Source: Faecalicatena fissicatena
GTDB lineage: Bacteria > Bacillota > Clostridia > Lachnospirales > Lachnospiraceae
Reading direction: 5' to 3'
Assembly (NCBI GenBank): GCA_001028025.1
Contig: LDAQ01000130.1
Location: forward strand, 1-30,371
Length of the DNA: 30,371 nt
Of this stretch, positions 1 to 8,723 are shown one piece after another. Each line of letters begins with the position of its first letter. The stretch's first letter is position 1. The notes under the pieces were generated by a model. It searched no databases, was not told the origin of the DNA, and worked only from the letters and a program-made list of their open reading frames with translations. The position numbers were made by a program, and so were the translations under genes.

Positions 1-264
1 GCACATCTACTCAACAATCCCAAGCTTCATAAAGTGGCATGAAAAGGATTGTTTTATCTGTAGAGGGATGTTAAAATTAGCATACAAATCTAAAGTTCTT
101 AGATTTCTTTTATTACTGTGGCGTTCGTCCAAAATATTCCGTGTTTTTTATGAATAAGGAGAGGCGGTGAATCTGATGGGAGATTAGGTACTTTTTTTAT
201 AAAGCAAAGCAAAGTCCTTTTTATAGGACATGTAAAATTGTATAATGGAATTGCAAAATTGTTG
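1..264. other. Upstream non-coding region of recA
   Basis: This AT-rich stretch has no convincing gene. An AT-rich hairpin, AAATCTAA (86-93) with TTAGATTT (99-106), followed by a T-rich run, may be a weak terminator of the gene before the window. A second TATAAT lies at 241-246, but I see no good -35 partner. Confidence 0.4.
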
Positions 265-293
265 TTGACATTTTACAACAAGTATAATAGTAT
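265..293 (+). promoter_or_regulatory. recA promoter (sigma-A type)
   Basis: A -35 box TTGACA (265-270) is followed after 17 nt by TAGTAT (288-293). The sequence TATAAT at 283-288 overlaps this but would lie only 12 nt from TTGACA, or 15 nt from TTGTTG at 262. The SOS box follows directly, so LexA bound there would block this promoter. Confidence 0.7.
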
Positions 294-305
294 ATTAATA
301 GAAAG

Positions 306-319
306 CGAACAACTGTTCG
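306..319 (+). promoter_or_regulatory. LexA (DinR) SOS box of recA
   Basis: The 14-mer CGAACAACTGTTCG is an exact match to the Gram-positive SOS operator CGAAC-N4-GTTCG. It sits between the promoter and the ribosome site (AAGGAGAG, 328-335) of recA, the expected place for LexA repression of recA and, by read-through, recX. Confidence 0.9.
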
Positions 320-344
320 AGAACGAGAAGGAGAGTAACGGTAT

Positions 345-1457
345 ATGGCTAATGGAAATGAAGATAAGAAAAAAGCGCTGGAAGCGGCGATTGCGAAGTT
401 AGAGAAGGATTTTGGAAAAGGGACGGTTATGAAACTGGGAGAGCCGGGAGCACATGTTGCTGTGGAGACAGTGCCGACAGGGTGTCTGAGTCTGGATCTG
501 GCTTTGGGGCTGGGCGGTGTTCCGAAGGGGCGTGTGATTGAGGTCTATGGGCCGGAGTCCAGTGGTAAGACGACCGTTGCATTACATATGATTGCAGAGG
601 TACAGAAGAGAGGCGGTATCGCAGGTTTTGTTGATGCAGAGCATGCACTTGATCCCGTATATGCGAAGAGTATTGGCGTTGATATTGATGAACTTTATAT
701 ATCGCAGCCGGACAGCGGTGACCAGGCGCTTGAGATTACGGAGACTATGGTGCGCTCGGGAGCGATTGATATTATTGTAATTGACTCAGTGGCGGCACTG
801 GTGCCGAGACAGGAGATTGAAGGGGATATGGGGGACAGCCATGTGGGACTTCAGGCAAGGCTGATGTCCCAGGCTTTGAGAAAGCTGACTCCGGTTATCA
901 GTAAGTCTAACTGTGTTGTTATTTTCATCAACCAGCTGCGTGAGAAGGTGGGGGTTATGTTCGGTAATCCTGAGACTACGACAGGCGGACGTGCACTGAA
1001 GTTCTACGCATCTGTCAGAATGGATGTGAGAAGGATCGAGACATTAAAACAGAGCGGTGAGATGGTCGGCAACCGAACCAGAATTAAGATTGTCAAGAAT
1101 AAGATTGCACCTCCGTTTAAAGAAGCTGAATTTGATATCATGTTCGGAAAAGGAATTTCCAAGGAAGGAGATATCCTGGATCTGGCAGCGGGAATTGATG
1201 TGGTGAAGAAGAGCGGTGCCTGGTATGCATATGAGGGTGAGAAGATCGGACAGGGAAGAGAGAATGCCAAGGCATATCTCACAGAACATCCGGAAGTGAT
1301 GGAAGAGCTTGACCGCAAAGTTCGCGCTCATTATAAGCTGAATGGTGAGGGTGAAGAGGAAGAAGCTGCGGAAGATTTAAAGCTGACTAAGAAAGCAAAG
1401 GATGCGAAAGCTGCTGTGACGGCAAAGTCCGCAGATGAAGCACCGGAGGAAGCATAA
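345..1457 (+). CDS. recA: Recombinase RecA
   Basis: RecA is the ATP-dependent strand-exchange protein of homologous recombination and the co-protease that triggers LexA self-cleavage. The 370-residue product has the Walker A motif GPESSGKT at residues 69-76, a Walker B strand IDIIVIDSVAAL near 140-150, and the DNA-binding L2 region with NQLREKVGVMFGNPETTTGG. The C-terminus is an acidic, Ala/Lys-rich tail, as is usual for RecA. The ATG at 345 lies 9 nt after AAGGAGAG (328-335). An exact SOS box upstream shows control by LexA. recX begins 1 nt after the stop, so the two are almost certainly cotranscribed. Identification is certain from motifs and length. Confidence 0.98.
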   Translation: MANGNEDKKKALEAAIAKLEKDFGKGTVMKLGEPGAHVAVETVPTGCLSLDLALGLGGVPKGRVIEVYGPESSGKTTVALHMIAEVQKRGGIAGFVDAEHALDPVYAKSIGVDIDELYISQPDSGDQALEITETMVRSGAIDIIVIDSVAALVPRQEIEGDMGDSHVGLQARLMSQALRKLTPVISKSNCVVIFINQLREKVGVMFGNPETTTGGRALKFYASVRMDVRRIETLKQSGEMVGNRTRIKIVKNKIAPPFKEAEFDIMFGKGISKEGDILDLAAGIDVVKKSGAWYAYEGEKIGQGRENAKAYLTEHPEVMEELDRKVRAHYKLNGEGEEEEAAEDLKLTKKAKDAKAAVTAKSADEAPEEA

Positions 1458-1458
1458 G

Positions 1459-2073
1459 ATGACAGTTACAAAGCTGGATGCTGTAACGAAAACAAAATCC
1501 AAAGTATTTCTGGACGGCCAGTTTGCCTTTGTTTTATACAAGGGTGAACTGGCCCGCTATGGTATCAAAGAAGGGGCAGAGGTCGGGGAAGATGTTTACA
1601 GGAAGATATTGGATGAGGTGATCATAAAGCGTGCCAAATTAAGGGCAATGCATCTTCTGGAAGATATGGACCGCACCGAGTCCGGTCTGCGCGATAAGCT
1701 GAAACAGGGATTGTACCCGGAAGAAGCAATTGAAGCTGCCGCAGCATATGTTAAGTCATTTGGATACATCGATGATTACCGGTATGCAAGACAGTTTATT
1801 GAAAGCAGGAAGTCCTCAAAGAGCAGGCGGGAGATTTATGCCCTGCTGTGCGGCAAAGGCGTGTCGAACGATGAAATTGAGCGGGCATTTGAAGAATGTT
1901 TTGAATCTGGCAGTGAAAGGGATGCAATCCTGCAGATTGTCAGAAAAAAAAGAGTCAATCTGTCACAGGCAACAGAGGAAGAAATGCGCAAATTATATGG
2001 CTATTTATCGAGAAAAGGCTTCCGTTATGAGGACATCCGTCAAGTGATACAAAATTATGATGAGAATGCTTGA
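1459..2073 (+). CDS. recX: Regulatory protein RecX
   Basis: RecX binds RecA filaments and limits their activity. I place the start at ATG 1459 (MTVTKLDAV..., 204 residues) because GGAGGA at 1445-1450, inside the end of recA, gives ideal spacing. An in-frame upstream ATG at 1435 has no ribosome site and would overlap recA. The protein is highly charged and mostly helical, with the repeated three-helix pattern of RecX: segments such as LLEDMDRTESGLRDKL, then a block containing YVKSFGYIDDYRYARQFIE, then a third with LYGYLSRKGFRYEDIRQVI. Position directly after recA and the length are typical. The TGA stop lies within the -35 box of the rny promoter. Confidence 0.93.
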   Translation: MTVTKLDAVTKTKSKVFLDGQFAFVLYKGELARYGIKEGAEVGEDVYRKILDEVIIKRAKLRAMHLLEDMDRTESGLRDKLKQGLYPEEAIEAAAAYVKSFGYIDDYRYARQFIESRKSSKSRREIYALLCGKGVSNDEIERAFEECFESGSERDAILQIVRKKRVNLSQATEEEMRKLYGYLSRKGFRYEDIRQVIQNYDENA

Positions 2074-2098
2074 CATAGTTGTGAAAACAGTATAAAAT
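2070..2098 (+). promoter_or_regulatory. rny promoter
   Basis: TTGACA (2070-2075) overlaps the recX stop codon and is followed after 17 nt by TAAAAT (2093-2098). It allows RNase Y to be expressed independently of the SOS-controlled recA-recX unit. Confidence 0.75.
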
Positions 2099-2155
2099 TT
2101 AACTGTTGTATTTAAGTAAGACTGTACAATGAAAATTGAACAAGGAGGTGCTCCT

Positions 2156-3709
2156 GTGCCAACAATGATAAGTATTGTTATTGCTGTAGCCCTCGCGTTG
2201 ATAGTTGGTATTATTACTCACTTTGTAACGATATCCAATCTCAGGAAGAATGCTGATTCCAAGATTGGCAATGCTGAAGCAAAGGCAAGGGAAATAATTG
2301 ATGATGCCGTAAAGACTGCTGAGACAACTAAAAAAGAAGCTCTTTTAGAGGTGAAGGAAGAGTCTATCAAGACGAAGAATGACCTGGAAAAAGAGACAAA
2401 AGAGAGAAGAGCCGAATTGCAGCGTTATGAGAAAAGGGTGCTTGCAAAAGAAGAGTCCGTTGATAAACGGTCAGAGGCGATCGAACAGCGTGAAGTCAAA
2501 TTTACAGCAAAAGAAGAGCAACTGAAGCAGCGTGAAGCAAAAGTAGAAGAACTTAGTCAGAAAAGAGTACAGGAACTAGAAAGAATCTCAGGACTTACCT
2601 CCGAACAAGCAAAAGAATATCTGTTGAAAACTGTTGAAGAAGATGTGAAGCATGACACAGCCAAGATGGTAAGAGAGCTGGAGACACAGGCAAAGGAAGA
2701 TGCGGACAAGAAGGCAAAAGAATACGTTGTCAATGCAATCCAGAGATGTGCGGCTGACCATGTGGCTGAGACTACAATTTCTGTAGTGCAGCTCCCAAGT
2801 GATGAGATGAAGGGAAGAATTATCGGCCGAGAGGGACGGAATATCAGAACTCTTGAGACACTGACAGGTGTCGAGCTGATTATTGACGATACGCCGGAAG
2901 CGGTTGTACTGTCAGGATTTGATCCGATCAGAAGGGAAGTTGCAAGAATTGCCCTTGAGAGATTGATTGTGGATGGACGTATCCATCCTGCCAGAATCGA
3001 GGAGATGGTAGAAAAGGCACAAAAAGAAGTGGACACGATGATAAGGGAAGAAGGAGAGGCGGCGTCTCTGGAAGTAGGCGTGCCGGGAATTCATCCGGAA
3101 TTGATTCGTCTGCTTGGACGAATGAAGTTCAGAACCAGTTATGGCCAGAATGCTTTGAAGCATTCTATTGAGGTTGCTCAGCTGTCAGGACTTCTGGCCG
3201 GTGAGATCGGTCTGGATGTCAGGATGGCAAAACGTGCCGGACTCCTGCACGATATCGGCAAATCAATTGACCACGACGTCGAAGGTTCACATATTCAAAT
3301 TGGTGCAGATCTTTGCAGAAAGTACAAAGAGTCTCCGACAGTAATCAATGCAGTGGAATCACATCATGGAGATGTTGAACCTCAGACATTGATTGCATGC
3401 GTAGTTCAGGCGGCTGACACAATTTCTGCTGCAAGACCAGGTGCAAGAAGAGAAACAATTGAAACATACACAAACAGATTGAAACAATTAGAAGAAATAT
3501 CAAACCAGTTTAAAGGTGTTGAAAAGTCTTTTGCTATTCAAGCGGGTAGAGAGATTCGAGTTATGGTAGTTCCGGACCAGGTATCTGATGATGACATGGT
3601 ACTTATGGCCAGAGAAATTGCAAAACAGATTGAGTTTGAGTTGGAATATCCAGGCCAGATTAAAGTAAATGTAATTCGCGAATCGCGTGTTACGGATTAT
3701 GCGAAATAA
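2156..3709 (+). CDS. rny: Ribonuclease Y
   Basis: RNase Y is the membrane-anchored endoribonuclease that starts much mRNA decay in Firmicutes. I choose the GTG at 2156 because AAGGAGG (2142-2148) precedes it by 7 nt. The in-frame ATG at 2129 has no ribosome site and would put the Shine-Dalgarno inside the gene. The resulting 517 residues match the family (about 520). In order: one N-terminal membrane helix (about residues 4-23), a long charged coiled coil to about residue 190, a KH domain with GRIIGREGRNIRTLE, and an HD domain with LLHDIGKSID. It has its own promoter and a strong terminator, so it is a single-gene unit. Confidence 0.96.
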   Translation: MPTMISIVIAVALALIVGIITHFVTISNLRKNADSKIGNAEAKAREIIDDAVKTAETTKKEALLEVKEESIKTKNDLEKETKERRAELQRYEKRVLAKEESVDKRSEAIEQREVKFTAKEEQLKQREAKVEELSQKRVQELERISGLTSEQAKEYLLKTVEEDVKHDTAKMVRELETQAKEDADKKAKEYVVNAIQRCAADHVAETTISVVQLPSDEMKGRIIGREGRNIRTLETLTGVELIIDDTPEAVVLSGFDPIRREVARIALERLIVDGRIHPARIEEMVEKAQKEVDTMIREEGEAASLEVGVPGIHPELIRLLGRMKFRTSYGQNALKHSIEVAQLSGLLAGEIGLDVRMAKRAGLLHDIGKSIDHDVEGSHIQIGADLCRKYKESPTVINAVESHHGDVEPQTLIACVVQAADTISAARPGARRETIETYTNRLKQLEEISNQFKGVEKSFAIQAGREIRVMVVPDQVSDDDMVLMAREIAKQIEFELEYPGQIKVNVIRESRVTDYAK

Positions 3710-3731
3710 TTTATATCAGATCGAGATTGTG

Positions 3732-3762
3732 GCCCTTGTCGTAAGACAAGGGCTTTTTTTAT
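3732..3762 (+). terminator. rny terminator
   Basis: A 9-bp GC-rich stem GCCCTTGTC (3732-3740) / GACAAGGGC (3745-3753) with GTAA loop is followed by a run of T. This is a classic intrinsic terminator 22 nt after the rny stop. Confidence 0.92.
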
Positions 3763-4051
3763 TGGGGGAGAGGAGGCACTGTTTCCCTTCTCCCGGTCAA
3801 CGGCGCTGAGTGAATCCTGCAGGAAGGCGGGAGAATACGGATGGTTACTTAAGGGATGGGGGCTTACGGTGAAATGGATTGGGCATCGCAAAGGATGCAC
3901 GGATGAGATTAGGATAAATGGCTGAGGTATAGGGGATTGAGTGGGAGAATGAGAAAAATGAAAGAAGCGCACATAGAAATTGCAAAAAGGTGAAGAAAAT
4001 TACGGAAAATAGTGAGGAAATAACTAATTAGGAATTTTGAATAAATATAAC
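3763..4051. other. Non-coding spacer between rny and the aminotransferase
   Basis: No credible gene is seen. The stretch holds one inverted repeat, TTCTCCCG (3788-3795) / CGGGAGAA (3828-3835), with the palindrome TCCTGCAGGA (3815-3824) inside it. It then becomes purine-rich and AT-rich up to the next promoter. Confidence 0.5.
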
Positions 4052-4080
4052 TTGCAAAAACCGGTAACGTATATTATAAT
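4052..4080 (+). promoter_or_regulatory. Promoter of the aminotransferase operon
   Basis: TTGCAA (4052-4057), 17 nt spacer, TATAAT (4075-4080). It lies 64 nt before the chosen start codon and probably drives the aminotransferase, NUDIX and spoIIM genes. Confidence 0.72.
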
Positions 4081-4144
4081 AAGAAACCAGAATGTGTTTT
4101 ATGTATATTAGATGATGAATTGTATGGAATTGGAGGATGTTAAG

Positions 4145-5341
4145 ATGTCACTTAGTTTATCAAAAAAGGCTGCAAGTGTGAAGCCTTCATCTACTTTGGC
4201 TATTACTGCGAAGGCTAAGGCCTTGAAGGCGGAGGGAATTGATATCGTTGGATTTGGAGCCGGCGAGCCGGATTTTAATACCCCGGATAATATTAATGAG
4301 GCGGCTATTAAAGCTATTAAGGAAGGGTTTACAAAGTATACGCCCGCATCAGGGACTGAGGAACTGAAGAAGGCTGTCAGTGCCAAGTTCAGGGAATTTA
4401 ATGGTCTTCACTATGAGGCGAATCAGATTGTGATCAGTAATGGGGGAAAGCATTCTCTGACGAATATTTTTGAAGTGATTCTGAATCCGGGAGATGAAGT
4501 GATCATTCCTGCTCCATACTGGCTTACTTATCCTGAGATTGTGAAACTATCCGATGGAGTTCCTGTGTTTTTATATGGAGCCAGAGATAATGGATATAAA
4601 GTGACGGCGAAGCAGATTCGTGAAGCCGTGACGGATAAGACAAAGGCTTTGATTTTAAATACACCGAGCAACCCGACGGGGATGGTATACTCCGAGGAAG
4701 AACTGCGTGCGATCGCGGAGATTGCAGTTGAAAAAGATTTCTATGTTGTGGCGGATGAGATGTATGAATATCTTATTTACGGCGAGAAAAAACATGTGAG
4801 CATTGCTTCTTTGGGGGATGAGATTTATAAGAGAACCATTACCTGCAGCGGTGTATCTAAGAGCTACGCTATGACAGGATGGAGAATCGGATATACCGGG
4901 TCCAGCGCGGAGATTGCCAAGATGATGGGCAGTGTGCAGAGCCATCAGACATCCAATCCGAACTCTATCGCACAGAAAGCGGCGCTGGAGGCGCTGACAG
5001 GCGACCAGTCAGCTCTCGGAGAGATGAGGGTTGAATTTGATAAGAGAAGAAAGTATATGTTTGACAGGATTTCGGCAATGCCGCTTCTGGAGCTGTTGGA
5101 ACCGGAAGGAGCATTTTATGTGTTTGTAGACTTTACAAATGTTCTGGAAAAGTCATACAAGGGCCAGAAGATCGGAACTGCGGCAAGAGCAGCAGAAATT
5201 CTCATTGAAGATTATCAGGTTGCAGTTGTTCCGTGTGCTGATTTTGGATTTGACAATTTTGTCCGTTTGTCTTATGCTATTTCTTTAGAAGCCATTGAAA
5301 AAGGGCTCGACAGAATAGAAAAGTTTGTATCCTCTCTGTAG
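4145..5341 (+). CDS. Class I pyridoxal-phosphate aminotransferase (aspartate aminotransferase type)
   Basis: This enzyme is expected to move amino groups between aspartate (or a similar amino acid) and 2-oxoglutarate, using pyridoxal phosphate in the cytosol. Start ATG 4145 follows GGAGGA (4132-4137) by 7 nt; an in-frame ATG at 4112 lacks a ribosome site. The 398-residue protein shows GAGEPDFNTP near the N-terminus, the substrate motif NTPSNPTG (172-179), the cofactor aspartate in VADEMYEYL, and the Schiff-base lysine K239 in SGVSKSYAMTGWRIGY. These fit the AspB/AspC-like I-gamma subgroup of Firmicutes. Substrate cannot be fixed from sequence alone; a tyrosine or alanine-type role is possible. 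The NUDIX gene follows 21 nt later. Confidence 0.88.
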   Translation: MSLSLSKKAASVKPSSTLAITAKAKALKAEGIDIVGFGAGEPDFNTPDNINEAAIKAIKEGFTKYTPASGTEELKKAVSAKFREFNGLHYEANQIVISNGGKHSLTNIFEVILNPGDEVIIPAPYWLTYPEIVKLSDGVPVFLYGARDNGYKVTAKQIREAVTDKTKALILNTPSNPTGMVYSEEELRAIAEIAVEKDFYVVADEMYEYLIYGEKKHVSIASLGDEIYKRTITCSGVSKSYAMTGWRIGYTGSSAEIAKMMGSVQSHQTSNPNSIAQKAALEALTGDQSALGEMRVEFDKRRKYMFDRISAMPLLELLEPEGAFYVFVDFTNVLEKSYKGQKIGTAARAAEILIEDYQVAVVPCADFGFDNFVRLSYAISLEAIEKGLDRIEKFVSSL

Positions 5342-5362
5342 GAGCATAAAAAGGAGCATGTT

Positions 5363-5908
5363 ATGAGCGGACAGATTAAAAGATTAAACCGGCAGCTGAA
5401 GTTTAAAGGCAATATTATTGACTTTTACCAGGATACCATGGAGATTGACGGAGATCATACCGTGGTCTGGGACTTTATCAAACACAAGGGGGCGGCTGCG
5501 GTCGTACCTGTCACCGATGACGGCAGAATCCTGATGGTAAGGCAGTACCGGAATGCGCTGGAGCGCTATACACTGGAAGTTCCTGCCGGTGCGCTGGATC
5601 AGGAGGATGAGTCAGGCATTGTATGTGCAGGAAGAGAGCTGGAGGAAGAAACAGGCTACAAAAGCGTTGATCTGGACTGGCTGATCACACTCCGCACCAC
5701 AGTTGCATTCTGCAATGAAAGAATTGAGGTTTACGTTGCCCGGAACCTGATCCCGTCAAAGCAGCATCTGGATGAGGATGAATTTATAGATCTGAAAGCT
5801 TATACAATAGACGAACTGAAGGAGAAGATTTTCTCCGGCGAGATACAGGATGCGAAGACCGTTTCTGCACTGCTCGCATATGATACTAAATATGGAAAAA
5901 AAGAATAA
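5363..5908 (+). CDS. NUDIX hydrolase, ADP-ribose pyrophosphatase type
   Basis: The 181-residue protein resembles Bacillus NudF and E. coli NudF (YqiE/ADPRase), which split ADP-ribose into AMP and ribose-5-phosphate. The NUDIX box begins at PAGALD and ends RELEEETGY; E-x7-REUxEExGU is intact, while the stretch from the leading glycine to the first glutamate is one residue longer than the textbook box. The N-terminal half has the beta-rich dimerisation domain of ADPRases, with GAAAVVPVTDDGRILMVRQYR. AAGGAG (5351-5356) precedes ATG 5363. It is close behind the aminotransferase gene and 51 nt ahead of spoIIM, an order that recalls nudF-spoIIM in Bacillus. Confidence 0.88.
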   Translation: MSGQIKRLNRQLKFKGNIIDFYQDTMEIDGDHTVVWDFIKHKGAAAVVPVTDDGRILMVRQYRNALERYTLEVPAGALDQEDESGIVCAGRELEEETGYKSVDLDWLITLRTTVAFCNERIEVYVARNLIPSKQHLDEDEFIDLKAYTIDELKEKIFSGEIQDAKTVSALLAYDTKYGKKE

Positions 5909-5959
5909 ATAAGAAACCCCGGCATATAATGAAATATCTTAGCAATAGGAGGAACGCCT

Positions 5960-6499
5960 GTGAAGATACTTCATACAAGGAAGCAGCTGCTTGCTTTCTT
6001 CATGCCGGGTTTTTTATTTGGAATATTGTATGTGAATCTGATTATGAAGAAATATACAGCAGAGCCGGGGATATTCAGCGATTATTTTTTAAGCCAGTAT
6101 CAGTCGGCATCAATTGTGGCCGAGGAATACATCTGGTATCTGATTAAAATCCGGACCGTTCCATTTCTCATCCTGCTGGGATTGGCATTCACAAAAATGC
6201 GGAAGGCAGCCTCCATAGCATTTCTGGCATGGACGGGCTTTTCAAGCGGCATGCTCCTGTCAATGGCAGTTCTGAGCATGGGGATCAAAGGAAGCATTCT
6301 CTGTATTGTAGGAATCCTCCCCCAGTTCCTTCTCTATATCCCTGCATATATGGTCATCATCTGGTACAGCTATACATATCCCCAAAATAGATGGAATACA
6401 CAGAAAAGCATATTTCTGGGACTCACCATGCTGGTGGGAATCATACTCGAAGCATACATAAATCCTATACTTATGCAGGCGTATTTGGGGAGTTTGTAG
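5960..6499 (+). CDS. spoIIM: SpoIIM-family membrane protein
   Basis: SpoIIM is part of the SpoIID-SpoIIM-SpoIIP peptidoglycan-remodelling machine that drives engulfment during sporulation. The 179-residue product is very hydrophobic with about five membrane segments (near residues 9-28, 64-80, 84-106, 111-135 and 150-170), and ends with GIILEAYINP, a signature of the family. The start is GTG 5960, 6 nt after AGGAGGA (5947-5953). Length is a little below the Bacillus protein (about 214). NUDIX-spoIIM order supports the call. The stop is followed within 4 nt by a long foldback element (6503-6766) that could also serve to end transcription. Confidence 0.78.
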   Translation: MKILHTRKQLLAFFMPGFLFGILYVNLIMKKYTAEPGIFSDYFLSQYQSASIVAEEYIWYLIKIRTVPFLILLGLAFTKMRKAASIAFLAWTGFSSGMLLSMAVLSMGIKGSILCIVGILPQFLLYIPAYMVIIWYSYTYPQNRWNTQKSIFLGLTMLVGIILEAYINPILMQAYLGSL

Positions 6500-6502
6500 G
6501 AG

Positions 6503-6766
6503 GGGGGACGCCCCGGGAACCGGACATAGGGGCAGCTGGAAACGGGTTATGGCTACAAGCTGGAGTAGAGTAAAAAGGAAGGACAACAGAGGCAACCTGG
6601 CCACATCACCCGAAGCCCGATGGCTTCGCGCGCTGGGGCCAGGAATTTTTGTGATTCGGAATCACAAAAATTACCTCTGTTGTCCTTCCTTTTTACTCAA
6701 CTCCAGCTAACAGCCATAAGACGCTTCCAGCCTGCCCCTATGTCCGGTTCCCGGGGCTGGGCGCAT
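6503..6766 (-). repeat. Foldback element copy 1 (long inverted repeat with branched tip)
   Basis: Arms 6510-6593 and 6673-6757 are nearly self-complementary; the outer 30 bp match except for one extra base. Read on the minus strand, the element begins near CGCCCAGCCCCGGG and ends GGGGCGTCCCC next to the spoIIM stop. The tip (6594-6672) forms two hairpins: 6644-6672, ending TGATT-CCG-AATCA on the minus strand, and 6596-6643, ending in an ATCG loop between GAAGCC and GGCTTC. Mid-stem, a 9-bp helix (6558-6566 / 6700-6708) is bounded by A-A mismatches on the plus strand, i.e. T-T on the minus strand. The same layout recurs at 6981, 19058 and 20939, and in part at 30261. It encodes no protein that I believe. 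I do not recognise the family. Confidence 0.85.
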
Positions 6767-6980
6767 CCGGCAGGAAGTTCCCCATACTACCCAGGAGGGC
6801 AACGCTGACGGGGGCAGTGGATCTGGCCTGGTGATGCGGAAGATGTGCTGGCTGGAGAGAGGCTGTGAAAAGACTTCCTTTCAAAAAACAACCTGTGGTT
6901 GAACTTTACTCGTATCCAATTCCCATACGCTGCCCCGGTCGGAAATCCCCCCTGGAGCGATATTACCTGACGATTTGATG
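6767..6980. other. Spacer between foldback copies 1 and 2
   Basis: These 214 nt separate two oppositely oriented foldback elements. I see no gene, no promoter pair, and no similarity to a known mobile-element gene. It may be remnant sequence. Confidence 0.4.
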
Positions 6981-7290
6981 AAGCCCAGCCTGCCTGAAAT
7001 GGGGAGAACGATGCGGCGGGAACAAACAGTGGAGGGGGCTGGGAGTATAGAGCGCATGGTTAGAAGTCCTTACGCAAAAGGAACCGCCCATGAGGGATGA
7101 AAAGTGATTTACCAAATCACTTTTCAGTACAACCTAATGTCAGAAAGCATCGGCTTTCTGGCTGCATGTTGCACGTGCCCTCATGGGCGGTTTCTTTTAC
7201 GTTAGGACTTCTCCATAAGCGGGTTACTCCCAGCCCCCTCCACTGTTTGTTCCCGCCGCATCGTTCTCCCCATTTCAGGCAGGCGTCCCC
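6981..7290 (+). repeat. Foldback element copy 2
   Basis: The outer arms 6988-7047 and 7225-7284 form a perfect 60-bp inverted repeat. An asymmetric internal loop follows, reading ATAGAGCGC on the left arm, then the 9-bp helix 7062-7070 / 7204-7212 with a T7071-T7203 mismatch and a TT bulge (7060-7061). An inner stem (7083-7096 / 7178-7191) leads to a three-way tip. Hairpin P2 (7098-7126) ends TGATTT-ACC-AAATCA. Hairpin P3 (7127-7174) has an internal loop and ends AGAAAGC-ATCG-GCTTTCT. Element boundaries read GCCCAGCCTGCC on the left and GGCAGGCGTCCCC on the right. Its right end lies 28 nt from the stop of the convergent SpoVB-like gene. Confidence 0.88.
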
Positions 7291-7317
7291 TCCATCCACT
7301 CACTCGTCCCTCGCTCC

Positions 7318-8631
7318 CTAAATTTCTTTCTTGAGGACGATTGCAGCGCAGATGCTTACGATTAATTGGCTTGCCAGCATTCCCCAGAGGTATCCCTGGA
7401 TTCCGAACAGGGGGATGGCTGCGAATACGCTGGCGATCCGGATGAGCAGTCCAAAGGAATTGATGAGGAAGGTGTAGGAGGTCTTGCCAAGTCCGTTGAT
7501 GACGCTTAGCAAAGCGGAGTTTGTGTATAAGAAGGGGCACATCCATGCTAAGGTGATGATGAATTTTCCTGCGGTGGAGCTTCCGAACAGGACAGTGCCC
7601 ATCCAGCCGCCCAGAACCAGGAAGATGAAGCAGCAGCCCAGACCCAGGATGAAACAGGAGCCGGCTACTTTTTTTATAATATTGAGCATATCGTCACGGT
7701 TGTTTGTGGTTTGTATCTCGGCGACCGTGGGCATGAGCATGATGGAGATGGAACTGGTGATGGCCGACGGAAACAGGATGCAGGGCAGCGCCATACCGGT
7801 GAGGACTCCGTAAATGCTGAGTGCTTCGCTTGTAGAGTGATTGTGCAGCTGCAGCCGGGCAGGGATGGAGATGGCCTCAATGCTCTGCAGCAGGTTGATC
7901 AGCACCCGGTTGGCTGTCAGGGGCAGGGATAAGGGCATCAGCTCTTTAAAACGGTGGAGAAAATCTGTATATGTAATATTCAGGTGTGCCAGGACGTGGG
8001 TGCTGCGGGTCAGAGACTTTGCCGCGTACAGCGCGGAGAGCATTTCACCGATGACAAGTCCGAGTACAGCGATCGTGATCGGTATATCTTCGCCTTTTTT
8101 CATTAGAATTAAATAAAATACATAGACAGAAAGGATTCTGGTTACCTGTTCTACCACCTGGGAAAGAGCGGGGATTTTTGTCTCTTTCATGCCATAGCAG
8201 TATCCGCATATACAACTGTGGATGGCTGCAAACGGCAGGGCGTAGGATAGTGGAATGAGCAGCGGTTCGCAGCGGGGATCTCCCAGCAGCTTTTCGGATA
8301 TGTAAGCTGCATTTCCCTGCAGAAACAGGACACAGACACAGGAAAGAAGGACGGACAGGACGAGGCCGAGCAGAAGGATCTGCCGGGCTTCTTTTTTTCG
8401 GCCCAGGGAAACTTTCTGGGCTACTGTCCTGGATATGGCGGTTTCCAGTCCTGCGGCGGTGAGTGCAAAACAGAGTGAATAGACAGGGAAAATAAGCTGG
8501 TACAGGCCGACGCCTTCTTCACCGAAAGTATGGCTTAGAAAAATCCGATAGAAGAATCCCATAAACCGGCACAGAAATCCGGTTGCGGTAAGAATAAAGG
8601 TCCCGCGGATGATGGTTTGTTTTCTGGACAA
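7318..8631 (-). CDS. SpoVB-like MATE/MOP-superfamily flippase
   Basis: The 437-residue protein has about 12 membrane segments and starts RGTFILTATGFLCRFMGFFYRIFLS, the typical opening of the SpoVB/PST branch of the MOP flippases, which move lipid-linked sugars such as peptidoglycan precursors across the membrane. The loop GEEGVGLYQLIFPVYSL is also characteristic. Bacillus SpoVB is about 518 residues, so this is a shorter relative with two fewer helices. The start is TTG at 8631, with AGGAGA 6 nt upstream on the minus strand. It is a lone minus-strand gene, convergent with foldback copy 2. A role in spore cortex or in another envelope polymer cannot be decided here. Confidence 0.8.
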   Translation of the reverse strand: MSRKQTIIRGTFILTATGFLCRFMGFFYRIFLSHTFGEEGVGLYQLIFPVYSLCFALTAAGLETAISRTVAQKVSLGRKKEARQILLLGLVLSVLLSCVCVLFLQGNAAYISEKLLGDPRCEPLLIPLSYALPFAAIHSCICGYCYGMKETKIPALSQVVEQVTRILSVYVFYLILMKKGEDIPITIAVLGLVIGEMLSALYAAKSLTRSTHVLAHLNITYTDFLHRFKELMPLSLPLTANRVLINLLQSIEAISIPARLQLHNHSTSEALSIYGVLTGMALPCILFPSAITSSISIMLMPTVAEIQTTNNRDDMLNIIKKVAGSCFILGLGCCFIFLVLGGWMGTVLFGSSTAGKFIITLAWMCPFLYTNSALLSVINGLGKTSYTFLINSFGLLIRIASVFAAIPLFGIQGYLWGMLASQLIVSICAAIVLKKEI

Positions 8632-8680
8632 GGGTATCTCCTAAAAAAACATATTTTTACAACATATTCCTGTTTCTGGC

Positions 8681-8709
8681 TTGACAGAACTGAAAACGGG
8701 TGGTATTCT
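8681..8709 (+). promoter_or_regulatory. iscR promoter
   Basis: TTGACA (8681-8686), 17 nt spacer, TATTCT (8704-8709). It lies 200 nt before iscR, and the repeat cluster at 8724-8794 follows at once, where a bound repressor would interfere. Confidence 0.65.
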
Positions 8710-8723
8710 ACAAAAGAAGAAAT

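Noticed and set aside
2129..2155. ATG 2129 as the start of RNase Y
   Set aside because: No ribosome site precedes it, whereas GTG 2156 has AAGGAGG at ideal spacing and gives the normal protein length.
3697..3972. A 91-codon minus-strand frame downstream of rny
   Set aside because: It runs through the rny terminator, has no ribosome site and encodes a low-complexity Pro/Ser/His-rich sequence.
6620..7321. Open frames of 60-114 codons inside the foldback elements (for example 6620-6808 and 7097-7321)
   Set aside because: They arise from the palindromic arms: both arms give mirrored frames, the products are low in recognisable sequence, and no ribosome sites precede them.
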